Shown here one piece after another: positions 1 to 7,661 of a stretch of 64,000 nucleotides of DNA; positions within the stretch are counted from its first letter, which is position 1, and each line of letters opens with the position of its first letter. The translations under genes and the position numbers were made by a program. The notes beneath the pieces are model-generated. The model made no database searches. It had not been told where the DNA came from and was given only the letters and a program-made list of their open reading frames with translations. This stretch comes from Calditrichota bacterium (GTDB lineage Bacteria; Zhuqueibacterota; Zhuqueibacteria; Zhuqueibacterales; Geothermadaptataceae), in NCBI GenBank assembly GCA_008501765.1, contig QQUE01000002.1, positions 1,052,336 through 1,116,335 of the forward strand, given 5' to 3'.

Positions 1-1400
1 GACATTCCCAGCCCGAGAAATGTAAAAACAAGCATGGCGACCCAGGTGGGCTGTGTAAGGGCATATCCCAACGCGGAACCCATGAACGGCGCGGTACACG
101 GCGTGGCAACAACAGTGGCTGCAACGCCGCTCCAAAATGAACCTCCGAGTCCGCTGCCGCGATCCATTTTTCCGCCGACACTCATGAGTGAGGTGCCAAT
201 TTCAAACACGCCGAAAAGACTTAATCCAAAGAGGAAAATGATGGCAGATAAAATGACGATGAACATCGGTGATTGCAGTTGAAATCCCCAGCCGAGCTGT
301 TCCCCGCCGGCGCGAAGCGCGATTAAAGTTCCGGCGAGCAGCCAAAACGTGATCAGGACACCGAATGTGAAAAACAGGCCGTGCTTCCAGGGTTGGCTGT
401 CTTTTTCTCCAGCCTGGTTAACGAAACTGAGAACTTTGATTGAAAGCACTGGTAGAACACAGGGCATCAGATTGAGAATCATGCCCCCGATAAACGAAAA
501 AATCAGCGCATAAAATAAACCTGTAGTGCTGCCGGATCCGCCAGCAGGGCTGAGATTTTTCGAGATCGGAATATCAATTTCCAATGCTTTTTCAGAGTCA
601 GGCCCACGCCAGCCAACAGGTGAAGTCAGGACACCGGCAATTTTTGTTATAGGTGCTTCGGCATACTTCGAAACACGGAAGGTCAACCGGAAGGCATTTC
701 CGTGTTTTGTTAAAACGGGGAGTACAGAATTTTCGATTATTCCCTCATCAAAGGGGCAAAATTCCAGTTCCTGCAGGTCTGCTGCAAATCCGGCAGGAGG
801 CGACGCCTGAATAGTGAGAATTGTGTCATCTATGGCTGCTTCTATTGTCCAATCACTATTTTTAATGGGTAAGTTTGCACGCGTTTCAGTAAAAGCCGTT
901 GCCCATTTATTATTGATGGCTGGAATTTCACTTGTTACCGGCAGCGTTATTTTCAATTCAGCAGAACCGGGCAGGCAGATGTTTTTACATACCAGCCAGT
1001 CGGCCGTCGCATTTAAAGTGACGTCTGTGCCGGTTTCCAGGTCGGCTGGCGTTTGTAAATCGAACAATAAAAAGACTTCGTGTGAGTAACCATAAGCGAT
1101 CAGTGGCGGCGTGACAACTCGTTCCGGATAGGGCCAATAAAACTCGGAAGCGGTGAAACCCGGTGGTAGATCCCACGTTAGCGTTGTTGGCAAACCGGCA
1201 TCTCCCGGGTTGCGCCAGTAAGTGTGCCATTCCGGATCCATTTTTAAGCGCAAAGCCATGGAAGCTTTGTTGCCCGGTTTAATTGCGGTAAATTCAGAAA
1301 TGAGTTCGGCTTCTACGTATTCAACTTTTACAGCTTGTGCATTCAGTGATGAAAATATCGCGATCCCGGCAAGGATTATAATTGAAAATGCTTTTTTCAT
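1..1400 (-). CDS. DsbD/ScsB-type protein-disulfide reductase (5' part, runs off left edge)
   Basis: About 466 N-terminal residues are visible on the minus strand; the C-terminal end lies outside the window. A signal peptide begins at the ATG ending at 1400 and is followed by a periplasmic domain of roughly 280 residues (the 'DsbD-like' domain, with WHTYWRNPGD near residue 60). A polytopic membrane domain comes next. It carries the two hallmark cysteine motifs of the DsbD transmembrane electron channel: LMPCVLP with Cys314 and ATPCTAPF with Cys435. In this family the membrane domain passes electrons from cytoplasmic thioredoxin to periplasmic thiol proteins. A C-terminal thioredoxin domain, usual for DsbD, would lie beyond position 1 and cannot be confirmed. 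It is divergent from the OsmC gene to the right. Confidence 0.9.
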   Translation of the reverse strand, partial: MKKAFSIIILAGIAIFSSLNAQAVKVEYVEAELISEFTAIKPGNKASMALRLKMDPEWHTYWRNPGDAGLPTTLTWDLPPGFTASEFYWPYPERVVTPPLIAYGYSHEVFLLFDLQTPADLETGTDVTLNATADWLVCKNICLPGSAELKITLPVTSEIPAINNKWATAFTETRANLPIKNSDWTIEAAIDDTILTIQASPPAGFAADLQELEFCPFDEGIIENSVLPVLTKHGNAFRLTFRVSKYAEAPITKIAGVLTSPVGWRGPDSEKALEIDIPISKNLSPAGGSGSTTGLFYALIFSFIGGMILNLMPCVLPVLSIKVLSFVNQAGEKDSQPWKHGLFFTFGVLITFWLLAGTLIALRAGGEQLGWGFQLQSPMFIVILSAIIFLFGLSLFGVFEIGTSLMSVGGKMDRGSGLGGSFWSGVAATVVATPCTAPFMGSALGYALTQPTWVAMLVFTFLGLGM

Positions 1401-1737
1401 ATCGATCATTCTTTCGTAGGGTAAAAAGGCGGTGTTCTTTTGAAAAATCGTAATTTAGAACATTAAAATAACATTTTGTATTTCCAATAAATTTTATTCA
1501 TTTTTTGGAAAATATGCGAATGTTTTTGCTATTATCCATCGTGCCTGTTGAAATTCGCTTTTTTCCTTTCGAACGCCCGCAGAAATTTTCACGAAAATTT
1601 AAGAATGAATGGATAGAAATCAGGATGACAGGCAGGCTAAAATAAAAGGTTGATGAAAAAATTGAAAATAATGGTTATAATATCAACCTGTTACACGAAT
1701 AAAACTATGGCAGCCAGATCACATAAGAGGTATTTGA
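1401..1737. other. Divergent intergenic region between dsbD-like and osmC-like genes
   Basis: This 337-bp AT-rich spacer separates two divergently transcribed genes, so it should contain both promoters. A TATAAT-like hexamer occurs at about 1676-1681, but no -35 element sits at the right distance. No ORF, RNA gene or clear inverted repeat is visible. Confidence 0.5.
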
Positions 1738-2163
1738 ATGAAAAAAACAGCAGAAGTCAATTGGGCTAACGGCATGCAACTCATCGGCAAATCAGAGTCA
1801 AAAGTTCCGATTGTCATTGGCCAGTCAAGCGGTGAGGAAGGACAGATGAACAGCCCGATGGAACTTATCCTGCTTGGGTTATGCGGCTGCACTGCTTTGG
1901 ATGTCGTTCATATTCTCAAGCGCAAACGTCAAGATTTGACGGCATTGCAGGTAAAAGTAGATGCAGAACGGGCTGAATCCCATCCTAAAATTTATACTTC
2001 ATATCATTTGACCTATGTCATTCGCGGCCGAAATCTCTCGGAGAAAGCCGTCATGGCTGCAGTAAAGCTCACCAGAGAAACGTATTGCTCCGTGTCCGCA
2101 ATGCTGGAAAAATCAGCTCCGATCACACACAAAATTGAGATGATCGACGACGCTGCTGAGTAA
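1738..2163 (+). CDS. OsmC/Ohr family protein
   Basis: This 141-residue protein has the size and layout of the OsmC/Ohr superfamily, thiol-dependent peroxidases that reduce organic hydroperoxides. The N-terminal beta strands lead to the central helix with LLGLCGCTALDV (Cys49 and Cys51), and a second conserved cysteine is Cys117 in ETYCSVSAML. Together these match the two-cysteine arrangement of the family. An AGAGGT ribosome-binding site lies just upstream of the ATG. The fold is clear, but the subgroup (Ohr, OsmC or YhfA-like) is not resolved; the CGC in the central helix and the short length fit the YhfA-like group best. The next gene starts 30 bp downstream and may be co-transcribed. Confidence 0.88.
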   Translation: MKKTAEVNWANGMQLIGKSESKVPIVIGQSSGEEGQMNSPMELILLGLCGCTALDVVHILKRKRQDLTALQVKVDAERAESHPKIYTSYHLTYVIRGRNLSEKAVMAAVKLTRETYCSVSAMLEKSAPITHKIEMIDDAAE

Positions 2164-2193
2164 AAATCAAAACAAAGAATTTAGTTGTAAAAC

Positions 2194-3723
2194 ATGCTAA
2201 AACTCACTGAATTAATCAATCTTGAAGTGCAACTCTTGAAAGATGCGGAAGCCGATCCGGTTAAAATCCGAACTCGTGACCGGGCAATTGGGCAAAAATT
2301 GGTAGAAAAAAATATTTCCCGACCTCAAATGTTTTTGCAATGGCTTGCACGTGTTGGCGAAAAGGAGGCCACCGTACCCGGGGAGCTTTACTCAACAGCC
2401 ATTCGAATAGTGCGCTATATATTATTTTTTTCCGGCCTGGCCGTCGGCCTGTCAACGGGTTCGGGAGTTCTACATTTCGATGGCACGCAACCGGTGAATG
2501 TCGTTAATTTTCTTGCCATTTTCCTGGGCATGCAATTTATAACATATATCCTGTTTTTCTTAAATTGTCTGCCACAAAAACTGCAAAATGTTTTTCCTTT
2601 TCTGGGCGATTTTTACAACGTTCTCCGCCGTTTTAGCGAACTGATTGCTCGCAATAGCACCCGGTTTTTAGGGGAGGTTTCTCAGGCAAAAATACACCAG
2701 TATTTCGACACCTTGAACCGCATTCGGCGGCGACAAATTATCTATCAAAAAATTGAAAAGTGGTTGTTGGTAGGTCTCACCCAAACTTTCAGCCTGGCAT
2801 TCAATTTAGGTGCTTTGGTGATCTGTGTTTATCTCATCGTTTTTTCTGATCTAGCTTTTGCGTGGAATACGACACTCACCCTGCAAAATGAAAGTTTTCA
2901 TCAGATTGTTCACGTTCTCAGCCAGCCGTGGCAAGAAATATTTCCCGATGCTGTACCGTCCCTTGATTTAGTTGAAAAAACACGCTTTTTCAGGCTGGAA
3001 GGCGAATATTTGAACGCAATAAATTCTCAGCGTTCGGCCGATGTTCGCGCCCTTGGTGGCTGGTGGCCATTTTTGGTTGCATCGCTGTTTTTCTATGGTC
3101 TGGTTCCGCGAATTTTACTTTATGCCATCGCCCGTTGGCGCTTTAATAAAAATATCAAGCGTGTGCCATTTAATACGGCCGATTTTTCAGCTCTCTATGA
3201 ACGATTGATGACGCCGGTGGTGCAGACCCGCGCAAACATCCCACAATCGAATAACAATCTTGATCAGAACGAAGAATTACGTTCTCAAATTCATATTCAG
3301 CCGGCTGGTGATTTTTGCATCGTGATTTATTGGGGTGAATTTCAGCTGGCCGAAGAGGAATTAAAGTTACTTTTGTCGCAGCGCTTTGGTTGGCAAATTA
3401 AAGAAAAATATGAGGCTGGTTTGTTCGATAACTATTCCGATACGACCGCTCTGGGGAAATTTTCAAAAAGTAAAAATGAAATGGAATCAATAGTTGTTTT
3501 GGTGGAATCCTGGGAGACTCCGAGCAAGGCGATTAAATATTTCTTGCAGAATCTGCGGCAGTATATTTTACCCGATCGCCCAATAATTGTGGGTTTGATA
3601 AATACAACGCCAGCAGAAAACTTGGCGCCTTTGCTTGAAGATTGGCAATCATGGCAAAACGAAATGGCGCCTTTGGCAGATCCCTATTTACGCGTCGAGC
3701 CAATGGTTGAGGAAATCCAATGA
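2194..3723 (+). CDS. DUF2868 family membrane protein
   Basis: This 509-residue protein resembles the DUF2868 family, known as the constant partner of DUF3482 GTPases. A charged cytoplasmic N-terminus (1-65) precedes hydrophobic segments near residues 70-90, 100-125, 190-215 and 290-315. A soluble C-terminal domain of about 190 residues follows. The stop codon overlaps the start of the next gene by four bases (ATGA at 3720-3723), which implies translational coupling. The function of the family is not established. The pairing suggests that the GTPase acts on or through this membrane protein, which is inference. Confidence 0.8.
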   Translation: MLKLTELINLEVQLLKDAEADPVKIRTRDRAIGQKLVEKNISRPQMFLQWLARVGEKEATVPGELYSTAIRIVRYILFFSGLAVGLSTGSGVLHFDGTQPVNVVNFLAIFLGMQFITYILFFLNCLPQKLQNVFPFLGDFYNVLRRFSELIARNSTRFLGEVSQAKIHQYFDTLNRIRRRQIIYQKIEKWLLVGLTQTFSLAFNLGALVICVYLIVFSDLAFAWNTTLTLQNESFHQIVHVLSQPWQEIFPDAVPSLDLVEKTRFFRLEGEYLNAINSQRSADVRALGGWWPFLVASLFFYGLVPRILLYAIARWRFNKNIKRVPFNTADFSALYERLMTPVVQTRANIPQSNNNLDQNEELRSQIHIQPAGDFCIVIYWGEFQLAEEELKLLLSQRFGWQIKEKYEAGLFDNYSDTTALGKFSKSKNEMESIVVLVESWETPSKAIKYFLQNLRQYILPDRPIIVGLINTTPAENLAPLLEDWQSWQNEMAPLADPYLRVEPMVEEIQ

Positions 3724-5126
3724 AATCAACTCCGACATTTGCCGTCATCGGGCGGGTCAATAAAGGAAAATCCAGCATCGTTTCTACACTGGCAGAGGAT
3801 GATTCGGTTGCCATCGCCCGATCGGCGGGCACAACCAAAGTTTGTCAGGAATTCCCGATCCGGATTGATGGCCGCACGGTAATGACGTTGATTGATACGC
3901 CCGGTTTTCAGCAAGCGCCGCGCGCTTTAGCATGGCTAAAAGACCGTGAAGTTTCCGCAGCAAACCGCAAGGAGGTGATTCGGGAATTTTTATCAACATT
4001 TGAAAAGAGCGACGATTTTACCGATGAATGCCGTTTGTTAAAACCAATTTTGGATGGTGCTGGAATTTTATATGTTGTCGACGGCGCGAAACCATTCCGC
4101 CGAAATTATGAGGCTGAAATGGAGATTTTACGCTGGACCGGACAGCCTCGAATGGCGCTGATTAACCACATTGGTGAAATTGATTTTTCCGAGGAGTGGC
4201 AACATGCACTGGATCAATATTTTTCTGTTGTGCGCCAATTTAATGCGCAAAAAGTGAGTTTTGAAGATCGCATCAATTTGCTGCGGGCATTTCGTGAGTT
4301 GAATGATTCCTGGCGTGAATCTGTCGACCAATCGCTGCACTATTTACAAAACGAGTGGCAACGGCGACAGCGTTTTGCAGCCCACAGCATCGCTGAAATG
4401 CTGGTTGACGAGTTAACTTATTTTCACGAAATTGTACTCGAACCACACGAAAAAATTGAAGATTACCAGAATCGACTTGAGCAAAAATTTCACGATCATC
4501 TCCGTAAACGCGAACATAAATCACGATCGGATATTGAGAAAATTTACCAACATTTGCAGATCGAAAAAAATGAGGATGAATTAAAAAAGCCCATTTTTGA
4601 TCAGGATTTATTTGCCGAATCGACATGGGACTTTCTCGGGCTTTCGCCACGGCAATTGTTAGGCCTTGGCGCTGTGGGTGGCGCTGCTGTTGGCGGTGTT
4701 TTGGATGCTGCAGTCGGTGGGGCGTCCTTTTTGGCCGGAGCGATTACCGGCGCATTGGTCGGGGCAGGTTCGGTCTTTTATTTCTCGACGAATAGATTTG
4801 CTTCGCTGGAGTATATTGGCAATTATCTGCGCGGCAATAGTATCATTCGGATTGGTCCGCACAAGAATAAAAATTTCCCCTGGATTCTACTCGACCGCGC
4901 CCTGTTGCATTACTTTAGCGTCCGGGACTGGGCTCACAGCCGCCGTGAAGTTTTGATATTAAATGTGGAAAAAGGATTCGTCAGTGATATGGGAAATGAA
5001 AGTAAAATGGCGCTGGCGAAATTGTTTGCAAATTTAAGTAAAAAAGCGGGTAAGAATACGCAGGATGTCGAATCTGATTTGGAGAAAATAATTCTTGAGA
5101 TTCTTCAGGAGAACAAACCACACTAA
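3720..5126 (+). CDS. DUF3482 family GTPase
   Basis: This 468-residue protein has an N-terminal TRAFAC-type G domain. Walker A is G11-RVNKGKS-18, the switch I threonine region is near SAGTTK (35-40), and G3 is D59-TPG-62. The G4 motif is not a normal NKxD: the equivalent stretch reads ALINHIGEID. After a helical middle region comes a glycine/alanine-rich hydrophobic hairpin (about residues 312-355), as in proteins that insert into membranes. It is the canonical partner of the DUF2868 gene, which it overlaps by ATGA. The role is unknown; membrane-associated GTPase activity is inferred from the motifs. Confidence 0.85.
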   Translation: MKSTPTFAVIGRVNKGKSSIVSTLAEDDSVAIARSAGTTKVCQEFPIRIDGRTVMTLIDTPGFQQAPRALAWLKDREVSAANRKEVIREFLSTFEKSDDFTDECRLLKPILDGAGILYVVDGAKPFRRNYEAEMEILRWTGQPRMALINHIGEIDFSEEWQHALDQYFSVVRQFNAQKVSFEDRINLLRAFRELNDSWRESVDQSLHYLQNEWQRRQRFAAHSIAEMLVDELTYFHEIVLEPHEKIEDYQNRLEQKFHDHLRKREHKSRSDIEKIYQHLQIEKNEDELKKPIFDQDLFAESTWDFLGLSPRQLLGLGAVGGAAVGGVLDAAVGGASFLAGAITGALVGAGSVFYFSTNRFASLEYIGNYLRGNSIIRIGPHKNKNFPWILLDRALLHYFSVRDWAHSRREVLILNVEKGFVSDMGNESKMALAKLFANLSKKAGKNTQDVESDLEKIILEILQENKPH

Positions 5127-5201
5127 AATAAAATGGCGGACAAATTTCGAATATTTTTCTGCATCAATTTTGGTGAAAACCGCTGATTTTTTTGTGTATT
5201 T

Positions 5202-6221
5202 TTAAGGGAATCCGAGTCCGGTCGTCTTTACTCGTATTCGGCAGAGCAGCATGTCAGCGGCAAGGTATAAGGTTTGGCCATCGTTCCCAAAAGTACAATT
5301 TGCAATCGGGTGTCCGATTTCAATAATCCCCAGGAGATGCCCCTGGCTGTTGATAATGCTCACCCCGCCAGGCCCGGAAGCAAACAAATTTCCCTGCTTG
5401 TCGATGGCCATACCATCCGGCAGTCCTTCCTTCCCCTCGTTCACCCATTCACGACCATCAAAGAAGACATAGCCGGAATCAACGGTGCAGTCATTATTGA
5501 GGGAATAAGCCATCCACACAGCATTCTTGGGATCAGAGTTCGAAACATAAAGCGTTTTTTCATCCGGGGCGAGCGCCAGGCCATTTGGAAAACTGAGTTC
5601 ATCGGAGAGTAGTAAAAGAGTACCGTCAGCCCGGAAGCAATAAACACCGTTGAAATCCAGTTCTTTGCGCGGGCTTTGGTTGAGCTGATTTAGTCCGTAG
5701 GGAGGATCGGTAAAAAAAATATCGCCGCGAGAGTTTATCACAAGATCGTTGGGGCTGTTGAATCTTTTGCCATTATAGTGTGATACGAGATTCTCTTTGT
5801 AATATTGTTTTGTGTTAAGGCGGCTAATTCGGCGCAATCCGCTATCGCAGATAACCAATCGATTGGCGTCATCAAAATACAATCCATTGGCTCCGAGCTC
5901 CAGGCCATCGGGATCTTCTGCTCCATAACCTGATGGGCGTAAATAAATATTCAACCCGTCTTTTTCATCCCAGCGGTAGATTGTATTTTGCGGTACATCA
6001 CTAAAAAAAAGGCAGTTATTCTGTTTATCCCAAACCACACCTTCTGACCATTCAAAACCATCTGCTAAAATTTCAATTTCCTGATCAATATTAATTATCG
6101 TTTGAATGGCGCTGTTAATTTCATGAATTTTTGCATTTTCAACTTTATCGTACATTTTGCACTGCCATAGAGCAACGGACACGATGGCTGTATAAAAATA
6201 CTTCATATATTTATAGTTCAA
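5202..6221 (-). CDS. SMP-30/gluconolactonase-like exported protein
   Basis: This six-bladed beta-propeller of the SMP-30/gluconolactonase/LRE family hydrolyses sugar lactones in characterised members. Putative divalent-metal ligands sit where expected: Glu60 (WSEGVVW), Asn158 (SPNDLVI), Asn213 (FPNGLAL) and Asp269 (LPDGMAID). The N-terminus is a hydrophobic export signal; a cysteine follows (LWQC), but the lipobox is poor. I chose a TTG start at 6219-6221 because GGAG lies six bases upstream (6228-6231). The first ATG, five codons later, has that GGAG about 21 bases away. It converges with the DUF3482 gene. The substrate is unknown. Confidence 0.85.
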   Translation of the reverse strand: MNYKYMKYFYTAIVSVALWQCKMYDKVENAKIHEINSAIQTIINIDQEIEILADGFEWSEGVVWDKQNNCLFFSDVPQNTIYRWDEKDGLNIYLRPSGYGAEDPDGLELGANGLYFDDANRLVICDSGLRRISRLNTKQYYKENLVSHYNGKRFNSPNDLVINSRGDIFFTDPPYGLNQLNQSPRKELDFNGVYCFRADGTLLLLSDELSFPNGLALAPDEKTLYVSNSDPKNAVWMAYSLNNDCTVDSGYVFFDGREWVNEGKEGLPDGMAIDKQGNLFASGPGGVSIINSQGHLLGIIEIGHPIANCTFGNDGQTLYLAADMLLCRIRVKTTGLGFP

Positions 6222-6718
6222 AAGGTGCTCCGTGAATTGTGCTAAAATTCAAATATTTAACCAAACTCTTTTTGGCGGTAGATTTAGGACCGGACTCATC
6301 ATCCTGTTGAAAACCGGCTGAAAATGGGGAAAGTCGACAAATAGTTATTCAATAAAAATGGGAACGATGGTAAAAAACAGGTGAACATTTGCGACTATTT
6401 TTTAGGTTGTCGGCACTCGATCTCGAAAAAAATCATCGAAATTTGCCATCCTTTAAATTTATTAAATTAAAAGAATTAATTAGGAATGCAATGAATTTAT
6501 GATATAAACTCACGGTCTCTTATCGTCAAAAAGAACGCTTATTTTTCAGATTTTGATTTATTGGTTTTGAAATATGGTACCGTTGCTTTATCTGTTTTTT
6601 TAAGATAATAGATGCGTGGTGTCTATTGAAAATAACAAGGAAGATGCTGCAGGCCGCATGGATAGCACCATCAATTTAGCCTAAACCAAAATGTTTAGAT
6701 TCAGGCTAAATCGCATTA
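6222..6718. other. Intergenic stretch, AT-rich, no gene seen
   Basis: This 497-bp AT-rich spacer separates two minus-strand genes. Apart from the stem-loop at its right end (6674-6711) I see no coding potential, RNA gene or strong repeat. It must hold the promoter of the SMP-30-like gene, but no confident hexamers stand out. Confidence 0.4.
6674..6711 (-). terminator. Stem-loop 3' of the small membrane protein gene
   Basis: ATTTAGCCT (6674-6682) pairs perfectly with AGGCTAAAT (6703-6711), and an inner AAAC/GTTT can extend the helix. It lies eight bases past the stop codon of the gene ending at 6719. There is no good U-run in the minus-strand transcript, so it could be a 3'-end stabilising hairpin rather than a strong intrinsic terminator. 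Confidence 0.5.
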
Positions 6719-7189
6719 TCAGACTTTTACAGGTGCTTTTTTTCGTTTAATCACCAGAGTTATACCACCGATGATCATCCCCAAAATTACACCGGAAACA
6801 ACCCAAAAGAACGCACCTGTTATCGGAGTAATTAACAATCCCTGTAAGGCTGTTACGCCTTCGCCAACAACGCCGCCGTTATCGGTAGAAAAACGGGGGG
6901 CTTGCCATTGCAGCGACCAGGCGAGCATATAGGTGGCCATAACCATAATTCGGGTATAAACGATAAAAAGTAGCAGGGAAATGAACAGCGATTTATATGG
7001 AGATGCAGTTCCAGATTTGCTGATTTCCAGTGCAAAATAGACTGGAACGAGAAAATAAAACCAGGCAACTCCAAATATGTTGTTAACCACCGAGGGGCTT
7101 CCGAGCTGTTCCAGAATGATCCGAATTATTATTACAGCCGCAGCCAGGATGAGTGGCAAACGTATCATTGATTTTGTGTTTTGAGTCAT
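6719..7189 (-). CDS. Small integral membrane protein of unknown function
   Basis: This 156-residue protein has about four hydrophobic helices (near residues 10-28, 37-55, 65-92 and 118-145) and a positively charged C-terminal tail (VIKRKKAPVKV). It is preceded by an excellent ribosome-binding site, AAGGAGGAG, a few bases before the ATG, so it is surely translated. I do not recognise the family. The neighbours give no functional clue. Confidence 0.75.
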   Translation of the reverse strand: MTQNTKSMIRLPLILAAAVIIIRIILEQLGSPSVVNNIFGVAWFYFLVPVYFALEISKSGTASPYKSLFISLLLFIVYTRIMVMATYMLAWSLQWQAPRFSTDNGGVVGEGVTALQGLLITPITGAFFWVVSGVILGMIIGGITLVIKRKKAPVKV

Positions 7190-7661
7190 GCTCTCCTCCT
7201 TGGAAAGATAAAATTAGAATTGCGATGATTATGATTGAAAATGCGTGAACAGGGGGAAATTATTATTATTTATAAAATACAGAAAAATAAATTATAATGC
7301 ACGACATTTTATATTGATAAATCAAAGTTGAACTGAAACCTGATTAAAAGAACATCGCTTTGTTTAAGAAAAGGTATGAATCATCGGCTCGTTGGTATGG
7401 CCAAACCTGCACCGATTGTGACGAAGTTAAGCGTAGCGGTTTCCGTTGCCGTCCGTTGCGGACAGGGCGGAGCTAATTTCCACAGCAATCATTCCTGGAG
7501 TTTCAGAGTTTAGACCGCCCCGGTTCTTAAACCGAGCCATGATTTTTTATGAATTTGTTCCCCACGATAGGTCAGCGCCAAGAAATAGTTTGATTCTAAA
7601 ATTATTAATTTTTATGATAGGCAAATTCATTATATCATTTCTAATTTATAAAGGATATTTT
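7190..7661. other. Intergenic stretch with a GC-rich island
   Basis: This 472-bp spacer lies between divergent genes. Its outer parts are AT-rich, but about 7376-7540 is much richer in G+C than the surroundings. It holds small hairpins such as GTCCG-TTG-CGGAC and, on the minus strand, a 37-codon open frame (start ATG ending at 7541) that begins MARFKNRGGLNSETPG. I do not recognise this sequence. It may be an intergenic repeat or a relic. Confidence 0.35.

Noticed and set aside
7446-7661. N-terminal extension of 72 codons on the M49 peptidase
   Set aside because: It reads through the GC-rich intergenic island and would bury a clear lipoprotein signal peptide that begins at 7662 behind AAGGA.
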